64,000 nt of DNA, taken from the NCBI GenBank assembly GCA_004282745.1, contig SHMT01000007.1, forward strand, positions 87,237-151,236, read 5' to 3'. Origin of the DNA: Candidatus Scalindua sp. SCAELEC01. Lineage in GTDB: Bacteria > Planctomycetota > Brocadiia > Brocadiales > Scalinduaceae. The notes under the pieces are model-generated. The model had not been told where the DNA came from. It saw only the letters and a list, made by a program, of their open reading frames with translations, and did no database searches. Below are positions 18,092 to 26,629 of the stretch, piece by piece (position 1 is the first letter of the stretch; every line of letters starts with the position of its first letter). The translations under genes were made by a program, and so were the position numbers.

Positions 18092-18320
18092 TATTTTTCT
18101 TAACGCAGAGGTCGCAGAGTAAAGATAGGGATTCCTATTTTGCCCGACCGACTCAGCCGTTCGGACGGAAACTCCAGCAACAAAATTTTGTTTTTCTCTG
18201 CGATCTCTGCGCCTCTGCGTTAAGGTATCTTAGTCTAAAATTATCCGTTTAAGCACCATGAACAAAGCTACTTATAAAACGACGACAACATGTTAGTAAC
18301 TTTGCCACTCTAAGCGCCTA
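18045..18320. repeat. Family A element without a gene (copy A2)
   Basis: It shares both flanks with the GxxExxY element at 5620-6239 (left: TCTTAATTCGA to CTTAACGCAGAGG; right: GCCTCTGCGTTAAGGTA through AACATGTTAGTAACTT to TAAGCGCCTA). In place of the gene there are only about 65 bases, including a palindrome at 18141-18170 (TTCGGACGG type, see family G). It looks like a deletion derivative or MITE of that element. Confidence 0.75.
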
Positions 18321-18432
18321 TACTAAAACCGATTTGGTTTTCGGTTTTACCGGAAACCAAATCTTGGTTGCAGTTATACTCGCTCAATTTTATCTCGGAT
18401 TTTATCCGAAAACCATTGTAAGATGAGTATAT
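18320..18432. repeat. Family C inverted-repeat element (copy C1)
   Basis: Begins TACTAAAACCGATTTGGTTT and ends AACCATTGTAAGATGAGTAT. The interior has nested palindromes (CGGTTTTACCGGAAACC; CTCGGATTTTATCCG). Reverse-oriented relatives lie at 26342-26530 and 54462-54546. It abuts family A copy A2 directly. The next 220 bases up to the MliC gene hold no recognisable feature. Confidence 0.75.
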
Positions 18433-18652
18433 AATCTGTATTCATATAGTCGTCTCACTCATTATGAGCAGGAATCCATGTCTTCTCTTCGTATTCCTGC
18501 CAGTGACATGTTTCAGGCAGACTTTTTTAATACGAGCATTAAGTTATTTTTCCCAGAACCCTAATGATTAATCTACTAATGCCGCGCTCACCGGCAAATT
18601 AGGAGCGCAGCGAGTAAAATTTATCCGTGTGCAGCGTCTTGTTCGACTGCAC

Positions 18653-19021
18653 TTAGAACTCTGTGCAAATCTCGATGCTTTCACCAGTAGTACCATCAGC
18701 CATGTGGTGGAAAAGAGTGGCCTCAGATTTGGGGCCAGAACCCTTTGTCCACCACTCCAACTCGCCACCAACGTAACGCGAACCACTGCCAGAAACCGCG
18801 ATTTTCATGTTGTAGTTACTACCCTTGTATTGGACCGTGGCCGAGTCGGTGGAGGGGTAGGTTGTAGCAATCATTTCGCCGCTCTCACATCGATAGTTAT
18901 GCACGGAGGACGTAGACAGTGCCACCACATGCGTTTGGACGTCCACTTTATCCTGCAGGGAGCTTTCACAAGCAGAAACGAGCAGGATTGAAGCGAACGT
19001 CAAGGGAACAAGGATTTTCAT
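18653..19021 (-). CDS. MliC family lysozyme-inhibitor-like lipoprotein
   Basis: A 122-aa lipoprotein of the MliC/C-type lysozyme inhibitor family, expected in the periplasm or outer membrane. I start at 19021 (GGAGG upstream on this strand), giving the signal sequence MKILVPLTFASILLVSAC with a lipobox VSAC. The mature part shows the family pattern YRCESGEMIATTY, ATVQYKGSNYNMKIAVSGSG and ELEWWTKGSGPKSEATL, plus a final Cys (IEICTEF) that can pair with the first Cys. A longer frame upstream to 19102 exists but spoils the signal peptide. Single gene. Confidence 0.82.
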   Translation of the reverse strand: MKILVPLTFASILLVSACESSLQDKVDVQTHVVALSTSSVHNYRCESGEMIATTYPSTDSATVQYKGSNYNMKIAVSGSGSRYVGGELEWWTKGSGPKSEATLFHHMADGTTGESIEICTEF

Positions 19022-19159
19022 ACGAGCCTCCGTTTTGTTGGTGTAGTGAAATTTCAAAGTTTTTAGAAACAACCTGACTTTCAACGGTTTTCCCCTAAGC
19101 AAAAAACAACAAGCCGTTGATCTAGTATGGATGATATAGAGGTGTATTATGGCATATTT

Positions 19160-19858
19160 TTATACCCCGCCCTCATCATCGATTTCTCCTCCTCTCTCCA
19201 TCTCTTCTCTTTCAATTTCGCGCAGCATCTCTTCTGTCGCCGAATCAATTTCTGTTTCAATCTCTCCAGGTGCGTCTCCTAACTTATTTCCCTCCTGAAA
19301 CTCTTCTATCTGGGACCCACCGGAAGTTTCATTTTCATCATCAATCTGTCTCTCTCCTGCCATCTCTTCTCCTTCCATTTGACGAAGCATCTCTTCGTTC
19401 ATGGGATCATTTTCCATTTCACTCCCTTCGAATTCCTGATCACCAGGAGAAGCGATATTGGTTCCCGCGTTTCCCCGATAGCTCTCCCCCTCTCTCGACA
19501 GAACGATGACCTTTCTAATCTCTTCCTCCCCCTCTCCAGTTTTCTCTGCTCCAAGAATAATAGAATAGTTGTAGCCATGGAGTAACTGCTTCAACCCTTT
19601 TTCCAGAGGTAAGCGGGAAAAACTTGTCTGAAAAGGCTCCTCTAAGGATACGAGAAAAACAAATTTTATCTCTGTCTGAGTAGCGATCTCTGTCAAAATG
19701 TTTTCAAGGGATATTTGACTCTCCTTTACCGTCAAGAGATTGTCCTCCCTTTCCAACTGGATAACCGAAGAGACGTCAACGTCCTTATTTTTAGCAACAA
19801 CAGTAAAAGTTTGAATAGAGAGGATGAAGATAATAAACAGCGGCCTCAATATATTCAT
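19160..19858 (-). CDS. Exported protein with secretin-type N-domain and acidic repeats
   Basis: A 232-aa protein with a signal peptide (PLFIIFILSIQTFTVVA). Residues 40-115 resemble an STN (secretin/TonB short N-terminal) domain: LENILTEIATQTEIKFVFLV and FSRLPLEKGLKQLLHGYNYS, typical of beta-helix modules in outer-membrane assemblies. From about residue 125 on it is very acidic and Gly/Glu-rich, with an internal repeat (NEEMLRQMEGEEM...QIDDE and TEEMLREIEREEM...EIDDE, about 75 residues apart). No secretin pore domain is present. The function is not known. AAGGAG precedes the start. Confidence 0.65.
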   Translation of the reverse strand: MNILRPLFIIFILSIQTFTVVAKNKDVDVSSVIQLEREDNLLTVKESQISLENILTEIATQTEIKFVFLVSLEEPFQTSFSRLPLEKGLKQLLHGYNYSIILGAEKTGEGEEEIRKVIVLSREGESYRGNAGTNIASPGDQEFEGSEMENDPMNEEMLRQMEGEEMAGERQIDDENETSGGSQIEEFQEGNKLGDAPGEIETEIDSATEEMLREIEREEMERGGEIDDEGGV

Positions 19859-19895
19859 AAAAAATCTCCTTTTTCATTCATTTATTCATATCCAG

Positions 19896-19945
19896 TAGGG
19901 TCCGGTTAGAACAAAAGCCGTCCTCACAAAATCTAACCGGACAAT
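19896..19945. repeat. Minimal family F hairpin (copy F3)
   Basis: A 50-bp hairpin, GTCCGGTTAGA...TCTAACCGGAC, matching the outer arms of family F with almost the whole interior missing. It lies upstream of the STN-like gene. The rest of 19946-20088 shows nothing recognisable. Confidence 0.65.
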
Positions 19946-20088
19946 GATGATTAATATCGATAAAAAGCCTTACTGCAAAAGATTTTCAATGATCATATCT
20001 TCTCCGGTAAAGCCATCTTTTTCACTCACAAATATTTTACAATACCAATTGCAAAACAAGTTAGCAATGGGTATTGTAAAATGTTTTT

Positions 20089-21255
20089 TCAAACCTCTTG
20101 GAGAGAATCCACAATGTTCATTCGTGACGCCCTTATGGCAGGGAGTATTCCGCCTATAAAACCCATAAAGAGAGAGAACGACATAGATTTTATGACGATT
20201 CCCGGTGTAAGAGCAAAACTAAAAGCGAGTTCAGAAAATGTCTGAAAGTTCATTGTGGAAACGGTAATGAACTGAAGGAGTGAAGCGAACAGGAGACCTG
20301 CGCACCCTCCAAAAATACCAAGGATGAGAGACTCAAGAAGAAAAGCGAGGAGAATACTCCAACGCTGAAAACCAAGGGCACGCAAAGTACCAATTTCCGC
20401 AGTACGGTTTGCTACCGCCGCATACATCGTGACCATCGCCCCTACCACTGCACCGATAGAAAAAATGAGAGTCAAGGATATGCCTAAGATACGTAAAAAA
20501 GTAGCCATCGTCTCGGACTGTTTTTTGTAATACGCTTTCTCCCGTATCGCATCTAAGGTCAATCGTGGGTCTTGTGCAATACGTTTTTTGAACTTCTTAA
20601 ACAGAGAAGAGTCGCTCAATCGAAAAACGACAGAAGAGTAATCCATCCGTCGAAATGACTGCATGAGCTGATCTGCGTCTCCCCAGATTTCGGAACTAAA
20701 TCCCGTATCTCCCGCATCAAAGATACCAACGATGTGCCATGGTCGCATGGCAAAAAACAGAGTCTCCTGGAAACCTGCGTTTTGGAAACGCTTTGCCACA
20801 CTGCGGCCAACCATGATTTCCGATGTGCCCAACCTGGGTACTCTTCCCGTCATGAGTCTTACCTGAGGCCGTAAAAGATACGACTCTTTCCCAATTCCGC
20901 GGATAACGACATTCGCAATACTGTCGCTCTCTCTTTTTTGCAGGGTAATAAGTACCAATAGCTCTTTCGCAAGGAGCCGTTGTCCATCATAACCAAAGGC
21001 AATTTCCGGTAAGGTTTCTACAATTGATGCCTGATGTCTATCAATGCTACTCTGCACCTCTGTCTCAGAAGACTTTCTGAGGATGACAACATTATCACTC
21101 GATCCTGTTTCAACGAGGGTCTTTTGAAGTCCTTCAGCGAGCATTATGATGGAGGCAAAGACGAAGACAACAAGGGCCATACCTAATGTTGTAAGTATCG
21201 TGGTAAAGCGCCTCGTTAAAAGATTACGCAGTCCATAAAAAAAGAGTAATCTCAC
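20089..21255 (-). CDS. ABC transporter permease (MacB/FtsX type), second
   Basis: An inner-membrane permease of the MacB/LolC/FtsX type: one N-terminal transmembrane helix (TTILTTLGMALVVFVFASII), a large periplasmic domain (about residues 45-255) and three C-terminal helices (FLRILGISLTLIFSIGAVVG..., WSILLAFLLESLILGIFGG, MSFSLFMGFIGGILPAIRAS). NRTAEIGTLRALGF is the conserved FtsX cytoplasmic loop. The gene directly follows the other permease with no spacer (stop at 21256, next start at 21255), so it is the last gene of the operon. It likely exports a lipid, drug or peptide; the substrate is unknown. Confidence 0.88.
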   Translation of the reverse strand: MRLLFFYGLRNLLTRRFTTILTTLGMALVVFVFASIIMLAEGLQKTLVETGSSDNVVILRKSSETEVQSSIDRHQASIVETLPEIAFGYDGQRLLAKELLVLITLQKRESDSIANVVIRGIGKESYLLRPQVRLMTGRVPRLGTSEIMVGRSVAKRFQNAGFQETLFFAMRPWHIVGIFDAGDTGFSSEIWGDADQLMQSFRRMDYSSVVFRLSDSSLFKKFKKRIAQDPRLTLDAIREKAYYKKQSETMATFLRILGISLTLIFSIGAVVGAMVTMYAAVANRTAEIGTLRALGFQRWSILLAFLLESLILGIFGGCAGLLFASLLQFITVSTMNFQTFSELAFSFALTPGIVIKSMSFSLFMGFIGGILPAIRASRMNIVDSLQEV

Positions 21256-22422
21256 CTAACCAATCCTCCCGAAACCTTCGGTGATTTTTACCGTAACAGC
21301 CCTATAGGTGGGGACTATACCAGCAAGTATGCCAACAATTACCGTAACTGCAAAGTCCAAACACATCGTTTGCCAGGTAATATTGAATACGGGAAAAAAT
21401 CTACCAACTGCCGCTGAAAAAACCTTAGCTGCGGGATAGGTAAGGAGAATACCGGTAACTCCACCGAGAACCGTTATCACCATGGATTCACCAATAATGA
21501 GGAAGGAGATCTGCCAGGCCCGAAAGCCGAGGGTCTTCAATACGGCAAACTCTCCAATCCTTTCCCGCACGGACATGCCCATCGTATTCGCCACTACCGC
21601 CAGGATAATAAAGATAACGACAAGCGATACGAGTTGAATCGCCTTAATAATAGTCTCACTCATCGCAACAAAGCCCAACTGAAATGCCTTCTCTGTTTCG
21701 GTACGGGTCTCGGCAAGGGAATTCTTAAAAACGGCATCGACCGTGTCTGAAATTCTCGCCGCCATATAAGGTTTCTCTATGCAAATAATATAAAAACCAA
21801 CCTGGTCTGATTCAACGGAATCTTTCTTTTTTAGTGACTCATTGAGATAGTCCCAGTGAAAAAGGAAGAGCGTTTCGTCTATATACTTATCAGATCCTTC
21901 ATAGATGGCGCTGAGAACGAAGTCCCACCTGCCGGGAAAGATAGTGCCGGTAAGTGTTATTGTATCTCCAACACTCCACCCAAATCGTTCTGCAAGTTTT
22001 CTCCCTGCCAGACACCCTTTTCTCTCTCTCACAAAACTCATCCGTTGGTCATCGGGGATCACATACTCAGGATAGAGGTCCAGATAGCTCTCTGGTTCGA
22101 CTGCAAAATTGGCAAAGAAATTCTTCTCTTCGATATAGATCCCACCGAACCAGTTCCCATATGAGACATTCTGTACCCCTTCAACATGATGAATAGTGTC
22201 TCTATACGCAAGGGGTAGTGGAAAGATCAGTGAAATAGAATTCCTGGTTATCAGTCGAGTTGCAGAAGAGGCACTTACACCAGCGTACCAGGCATCGATT
22301 ACGGTGTGAAGCAATCCAAAAGCGAGAATAGCGATGGCCATCCCACTCACGGTCAAAAAGGTACGGAGCTTGTGCCGGAATGCATTTCTATACAGTATCT
22401 TAAAGATCATGACTGAGGACAC
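21256..22422 (-). CDS. ABC transporter permease (MacB/FtsX type), first
   Basis: Same architecture as the following gene: an N-terminal helix (LRTFLTVSGMAIAILAFGLLH), a periplasmic domain and a C-terminal helix trio, with RERIGEFAVLKTLGFRAWQI as the FtsX loop. The two 388-aa permeases are only distantly alike, which suggests a heterodimeric transporter and not a recent duplication. The start overlaps the ATPase gene by about 23 bases. Confidence 0.88.
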   Translation of the reverse strand: MSSVMIFKILYRNAFRHKLRTFLTVSGMAIAILAFGLLHTVIDAWYAGVSASSATRLITRNSISLIFPLPLAYRDTIHHVEGVQNVSYGNWFGGIYIEEKNFFANFAVEPESYLDLYPEYVIPDDQRMSFVRERKGCLAGRKLAERFGWSVGDTITLTGTIFPGRWDFVLSAIYEGSDKYIDETLFLFHWDYLNESLKKKDSVESDQVGFYIICIEKPYMAARISDTVDAVFKNSLAETRTETEKAFQLGFVAMSETIIKAIQLVSLVVIFIILAVVANTMGMSVRERIGEFAVLKTLGFRAWQISFLIIGESMVITVLGGVTGILLTYPAAKVFSAAVGRFFPVFNITWQTMCLDFAVTVIVGILAGIVPTYRAVTVKITEGFGRIG

Positions 22423-23089
22423 CTTTGTCGAGATGTTCTATAGAGTGTGCCCATTTCCCCGCCCAAGGGTCATGGGTAACCATAATAATAGTCTTGCCTA
22501 GGTCACGATTCAGACGACTCATGAGCTCAAGAACATTCTCCGCAGCTCTCCTGTCAAGATCTCCTGTCGGTTCATCAGCAACTATAATGGTCGGATCAGT
22601 AACGACTGCTCTGGCAATAGCGACCCGTTGTTGTTGCCCTCCGGAGAGTTGATGTGGGTAGTGACCGGTGCGTTCCTCCATATGTACAACGCGCAGGGCG
22701 GTTGCCACATGTTCCCTGCGTTCCTGCTTGGAAAGCCCGGTCAAAAGGAGTGGAAGTTCCACATTCTCAAAAGCGGTGAGTACGGGAATGAGATTGTAGA
22801 ACTGAAAAATAAAACCTACGTTAATTAAGCGCCAGCGTGAAAGATCAGATTCTGAAAGTGTCGCAATATCCACCCCCCCTATCTCTATGGTCCCCCGGTC
22901 CACCGTGTCCAATCCCGCGATGAGATTGAGAAGCGTACTCTTCCCTGAGCCTGAAGGCCCCATAAGTGCGAGAAATGTTCCACTCTCAATTTCAAGCGTG
23001 ATATCTTCAAGGACCCGTATCGTTTGGTTTCCTCTCTGATATGACTTGCTTACGTTATGAATAGATACAATCACTTCTCTATTTTTCAC
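22400..23089 (-). CDS. ABC transporter ATP-binding protein (LolD/MacB type)
   Basis: A 229-aa ATPase driving the two downstream permeases. Walker A is GPSGSGKSTLLNLIAGLD, the signature motif is LSGGQQQRVAIARA, and Walker B is IIVADEPTGDLD. The D-loop and H-switch His (IMVTHD) are intact. It sits between the adaptor and permease genes with overlap or near-overlap, an MacA-MacB style operon with the ATPase as a separate chain. Confidence 0.92.
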   Translation of the reverse strand: MKNREVIVSIHNVSKSYQRGNQTIRVLEDITLEIESGTFLALMGPSGSGKSTLLNLIAGLDTVDRGTIEIGGVDIATLSESDLSRWRLINVGFIFQFYNLIPVLTAFENVELPLLLTGLSKQERREHVATALRVVHMEERTGHYPHQLSGGQQQRVAIARAVVTDPTIIVADEPTGDLDRRAAENVLELMSRLNRDLGKTIIMVTHDPWAGKWAHSIEHLDKGVLSHDL

Positions 23090-23094
23090 GGACC

Positions 23095-24312
23095 CTACTC
23101 TTCACTGATCTTTATCTTTTTCCCCTCTTTTATCTTTCTCTGTGGTGAGAGTATTACCCTCTCCCCCTCTTCAAGACCGGAGAGAATTTCAACCATACTA
23201 TCGAGTTTTTTTCCTGTCTCAATCCTCTTTACCTTGGCACGATTATTCTCTACAACATAGACAATATCCTGCCCATTCTCTCTGGTGATAACTGAGATGG
23301 GCAAAGCCTTCAGTGGTTTTTGCTCTTCCTGCGTAATCTCACGCTTGAGAAATGCCACCTTGGCACTCATTTCGGGGATGACGCGGGAGTCTTTGTCGAT
23401 AAAGGCTATCTTAACCTGTACCGATGCCTTGCTCCGGTCCGCCGTGGGTACAACCATATGTACCTTTCCACGATACCGATCATTAGGTAATGCATCTAAC
23501 CGAATTTCACAATGTTGTCCCGCTCTGACCTGTTCTATGTTAGATTCTGAAACATCAACCTCGACTTGCAGAGAATCCATATCCGCTATGGTTACTACCG
23601 AGGCTCGAACATTGGCCGCCGCCCCCACAGGCGTTATAATATCACCAATATCGGCATTTTTGGTAAGCACAACCGCATCAAACGGTGCCCGGATAAACGT
23701 ATATTCAAGACTCACCTCAGCCTCCCTTAATGTGGCTTCGGCTGCCTTTGAAACTGCCTGCTTGGCATATACCGCCGCAACAGCACTCTTATACCTCGCC
23801 TCAGCAACATCATAATCGGATGATGAGACAATTTTATCCTCTAATAACTCTTTGGTTCGGTTAAAGGCCAGAGTCGCTTCGGTCAGCTCTGCTTCGGTCA
23901 GTTCCCGCTCAAAACGGGCAACTTCGATATTTGCCTCTGCCTTGTCAATGGCTGCGAGAATGTCCCTGTTTTCCAAGGTGGCAATGATCTCCCCCTTTTT
24001 CACACTATTTCCCTCTTCCACAAAGAGCTCAACAAGCCAGCTCGTGATCTTTGAGGAGACGGCTGACTTTCGTTGGGCCGCAACATATCCACTCGCATTC
24101 ATAAGGGTAAATGTCTGAGAAGGATAGATTGTTGTCACATAGGTAACCTCTACCTTTATCGCAGGCTTTAAAATACCGGCTGCATAGAAAACGCCACCAC
24201 TCGCACAAATGGCTGATACGATAAGTATGCTAAAAAATCTTTTCCGGCTCTTATGCTGTGCCTGGTATTTTGTCTTCTCAATACGAAGCTTTGAAAGATC
24301 ATCACCTTCCAT
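23095..24312 (-). CDS. RND/MacA-type periplasmic adaptor (HlyD family)
   Basis: A membrane fusion protein of 405 aa linking the ABC permease to an outer-membrane channel. It has an N-terminal transmembrane anchor (FFSILIVSAICASGGVFYAAG, about residues 26-46). A biotinyl-lipoyl-like half motif follows (SWLVELFVEEGNSVKKGEII), then a helical hairpin (residues about 115-195) and the second lipoyl half with the beta-barrel (YTFIRAPFDAVVLTKNADIGD...). It leads the ABC operon after the small gene at 24342. No TolC homologue is in the window. Confidence 0.9.
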   Translation of the reverse strand: MEGDDLSKLRIEKTKYQAQHKSRKRFFSILIVSAICASGGVFYAAGILKPAIKVEVTYVTTIYPSQTFTLMNASGYVAAQRKSAVSSKITSWLVELFVEEGNSVKKGEIIATLENRDILAAIDKAEANIEVARFERELTEAELTEATLAFNRTKELLEDKIVSSSDYDVAEARYKSAVAAVYAKQAVSKAAEATLREAEVSLEYTFIRAPFDAVVLTKNADIGDIITPVGAAANVRASVVTIADMDSLQVEVDVSESNIEQVRAGQHCEIRLDALPNDRYRGKVHMVVPTADRSKASVQVKIAFIDKDSRVIPEMSAKVAFLKREITQEEQKPLKALPISVITRENGQDIVYVVENNRAKVKRIETGKKLDSMVEILSGLEEGERVILSPQRKIKEGKKIKISEE

Positions 24313-24341
24313 GAATAAACGCCCCTACTCTTTGCAGATTA

Positions 24342-24557
24342 TTATCCTTTAACTTGAATACCTCTCTTTTTAAAATCATCAAGAACCCCCTTTAATTGAG
24401 CCTCCGCACAATCTTCAATATGGTATACATTTTGTATACCGTCCGTGAAGAGCAATATTAATCGTCCCTCTTCATCCAAGGAGGCCTTCTGAATATAATC
24501 ACTTGAAAGCCAAGGCTTGATAATTTCCATAAAATCAGGCAAACTGCACGTATTCAT
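24342..24557 (-). CDS. Small protein of unknown function
   Basis: I do not recognise this 71-aa protein. I start at 24557 (GGAAGGAGCGG upstream); a longer frame begins at 24608. Hydrophobic blocks alternate with charged residues (SLPDFMEIIKPWLSSDYIQ, RLILLFTDGIQNVYHIEDC, LKGVLDDFKKRGIQVKG) and suggest a small soluble alpha/beta fold. It lies 29 bases upstream of the adaptor gene in the same direction, so it is probably the first gene of the efflux operon. Confidence 0.6.
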   Translation of the reverse strand: MNTCSLPDFMEIIKPWLSSDYIQKASLDEEGRLILLFTDGIQNVYHIEDCAEAQLKGVLDDFKKRGIQVKG

Positions 24558-24721
24558 AAAACCGCTCCTTCCTAGTTTTCGTTCAACTTTAGGGTTTTCG
24601 TAAAACAATTTACTTATTTATTTTTCTAGAATAACAGGATAGACATGATTTGCATCCTGATTATCTTGCAAATTCTGCCTAGAAGATTACTGAAAATAGA
24701 ATCCCCTATACAATCGGTATA

Positions 24722-25462
24722 TTAATACCCACCCGATTCAATCCCCTGCGTCTTCTCAAGCAAATCAACAATGATAGTGAATTCGTTAGACAAAAACCAG
24801 TCCTTAAGAAATGTTTTTCTGGCATAGTCTTGCATATCACTGACGGTCTTTTCCCAATCTGTTCTCGATTTGCGTTCAAGAAGTATCCGCGCCGCATCGT
24901 GGCAAACCAGGCATTTGGTCACCATGATCTCAGCCGCATGATCATCTCGTATCAACCCGCCTCTCTCAGCAAGATAATCAGTGAGGATGGGGATGTCTTC
25001 ATCAAGGAATGAGGATGGTGACTTCTTTTGCATCCTCAACACCGTTTTCTTCCAATCGTTCCTTGTTTTTCTTGCCAGAACTATCCGGTCAGGAGAGTGA
25101 CACTCAGTACACCTGTCAATAAAGAGTAATTTGGCATCATCATACCTTTTCTTATGAGGAAAGCTACCCACAACGTCCTCTCTCGTATTTACTATTTCCC
25201 CAACTATCTGCTCCCCCTCTTCAGGCGTAATCCAGAGTGGGCTCTTCTCTCTCATTCGATCGACACAAGCGCGCCACTCATCAGGGGTCTTTGGGTCAGC
25301 AAAAACACGTCCAAGAGTATGGCATTTCGAACATTTACTTTCATATAAAAATTGCCTTTTCGTAACAGGCAAAACTTTTTCCGTTTCCTGTTCCTCTGCT
25401 TGTGACTGAGAGAGAAGCAGATAGATAAGGAGCATAACTCCTGACAGTAGTACATATCTCAT
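24722..25462 (-). CDS. Three-haem c-type cytochrome
   Basis: A 246-aa periplasmic cytochrome with signal peptide (YVLLSGVMLLIYLLLSQSQA) and three CxxCH haem sites: CSKCH at 44-48, CTECH near 118 and CLVCH near 183. The sites lie in three repeats of about 70 residues that share a following TxxEWR/RNDWKKTV/RTDWEKTV and R/K motif (for example CHSPDRIVLARKTRNDWKKT). Distal ligands cannot be assigned. It is a likely electron carrier of the anaerobic respiratory chain. The upstream region is occupied by family E copy E1, starting 25 bases before the ATG. Confidence 0.85.
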   Translation of the reverse strand: MRYVLLSGVMLLIYLLLSQSQAEEQETEKVLPVTKRQFLYESKCSKCHTLGRVFADPKTPDEWRACVDRMREKSPLWITPEEGEQIVGEIVNTREDVVGSFPHKKRYDDAKLLFIDRCTECHSPDRIVLARKTRNDWKKTVLRMQKKSPSSFLDEDIPILTDYLAERGGLIRDDHAAEIMVTKCLVCHDAARILLERKSRTDWEKTVSDMQDYARKTFLKDWFLSNEFTIIVDLLEKTQGIESGGY

Positions 25463-25486
25463 ACATTTTTTTCCTTTTTACCTTAA

Positions 25487-25695
25487 GGGCCCAGGAAAGA
25501 ATAACTTGTTGTTTTATCGCCCGTCCGAACGGCATGGGCCGGGCGGGCGCTCAGTTTTAGGTCAGATTTGGTCGATCTGATCGAGCAGGACCACAGGCGT
25601 AGCCTGAGCTACAGCGAGGATACTGCGAGTGAAGAGCGGCCGAAGGTGGCCTGAAAATGAGATGCGAGAACTACAAGTTATTCTTTCCTGGGTCC
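25487..25695. mobile_element. Family E inverted-repeat element (copy E1)
   Basis: 209 bp with terminal repeats GGGCCCAGGAAAGAATAACT and, at the other end, AGTTATTCTTTCCTGGGTCC. It is flanked by TAA on both sides (CTTAA before, TAAGC after), a possible 3-bp target duplication. The interior carries a GC-rich palindrome (25519-25548, family G) and a second stem region (GGTCGATCTGATCGAGC). No coding frame. It supplies the stop codon of the glutathione peroxidase gene. A full second copy with inverted interior is at 61516-61725. Confidence 0.85.
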
Positions 25696-26190
25696 TAAGC
25701 CTAATATTTCTTCAATTCTCCTTGTCACCTTTTTGCTGTTTGGTTTGGTTATTGGCGCAAAGCGATCAACAACGTTACCCTCACGATCAAGGAGAAATTT
25801 CGTAAAGTTCCACTTTATTGTACCAAAAAAACTAGGATTTGTTTCTCTCTCTGTGAGAAATTTATAGACGTGCGATATATCACCCCCTTTAACAGAGATT
25901 TTTGAAAAGAGTGGAAATGAGACATGGTAATGGAGAGAGCAGAACTGTTTTATATCACTATCTGTTCCCGGTTCTTGGTGTAAAAAATTGTTTGCCGGAA
26001 AACCGAGGATGAGAAAACCGTGCTCTCTATATTTTTCATACAACTCTTGAAGGCCCTTGTATTGAGATGTAAATCCACACTTACTTGCAACGTTTACGAT
26101 GAAGAGCACTCTCCCCTTGTATGTATCGAAATGTACCGGTTTACCCTCTATGTCATTCATAGTAAATTCATAAATCAATCTCTCTTTCAT
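25678..26190 (-). CDS. Glutathione peroxidase family protein
   Basis: A 170-aa thioredoxin-fold peroxidase that reduces hydrogen or lipid peroxides. The peroxidatic Cys is in VASKCGFTSQY (about residue 38). The second motif, usually FPCNQF, reads LGFPANNFLHQEPGTDSD, so the resolving-type Cys and the Gln of the classic tetrad are replaced here by Ala and Asn. IKWNFTKFL provides the Trp and Asn. Start at 26190 follows GGAGG; eight more in-frame codons lie upstream. The last codons (GLGPRKE and stop) are encoded by family E element E1, so the native C-terminus was replaced. Confidence 0.88.
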   Translation of the reverse strand: MKERLIYEFTMNDIEGKPVHFDTYKGRVLFIVNVASKCGFTSQYKGLQELYEKYREHGFLILGFPANNFLHQEPGTDSDIKQFCSLHYHVSFPLFSKISVKGGDISHVYKFLTERETNPSFFGTIKWNFTKFLLDREGNVVDRFAPITKPNSKKVTRRIEEILGLGPRKE

Positions 26191-26218
26191 CTCACTTCCT
26201 CCGGAATTCTTCAAAATT

Positions 26219-26350
26219 CTATCCCCTCATCTCTCTCTTCAACATTTTCTCTCTTTCCTCAAACCGTGATTCATACGCATAACAGATGAACTCTTTTTCA
26301 CCAGCCCGATCGAGGCTGTTGAGATTACAGACAATTTGTTTTATACTCAT
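26219..26350 (-). CDS. Small ORF before glutathione peroxidase, uncertain
   Basis: Forty-three codons (MSIKQIVCNLNSLDRAGEK, then EFICYAYESRFEERE...) with an ATG lying in the family C repeat end (copy C2). It is in the same direction as the peroxidase, with a short gap. I do not recognise it. It may be the truncated 3' end of a gene whose start was replaced by the repeat. Low confidence that it is expressed. Confidence 0.3.
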   Translation of the reverse strand: MSIKQIVCNLNSLDRAGEKEFICYAYESRFEEREKMLKREMRG

Positions 26351-26530
26351 CTCATAATGGTTTTCGGAGAAAATCCGAGATAAAATTGAGCGAGTAAAGT
26401 CCTCGGCGTCCGGGGATACCTTCACCAAGATTTGGTTTCCAGCCCCGCCCAGCCCGTCAACCGTTCTCCAGCCCGACTCTCTTTCTAGCGGAGACGGGTA
26501 AAATCGAAAACCAAATCGGTTTTAGTATAA
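26342..26530. repeat. Family C inverted-repeat element (copy C2)
   Basis: Starts TATACTCATCTCATAATGG and ends CAAATCGGTTTTAGTATAA, the reverse orientation of copy C1. It is longer because the interior holds an extra palindromic insert (AGCCCGTCAACCGTTCTCC... to GGAGACGGGT). Non-coding. Confidence 0.7.
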
Positions 26531-26629
26531 CCCCAGCTCAACCCACATGCGCAACATACAAGATATCTTATCTTTTTGTTAAACTCCTGTTACTTCTCGC
26601 ACATTTACATTTTGGTGGTCATGAAACCG

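Noticed and set aside
18629..18991. 120-codon + strand frame
   Set aside because: Antisense of the MliC-type lipoprotein gene, which has a signal peptide and family motifs.
23285..23815. 176-codon + strand frame
   Set aside because: Antisense shadow of the adaptor gene; Ser/Thr/Ala-rich composition typical of shadows.
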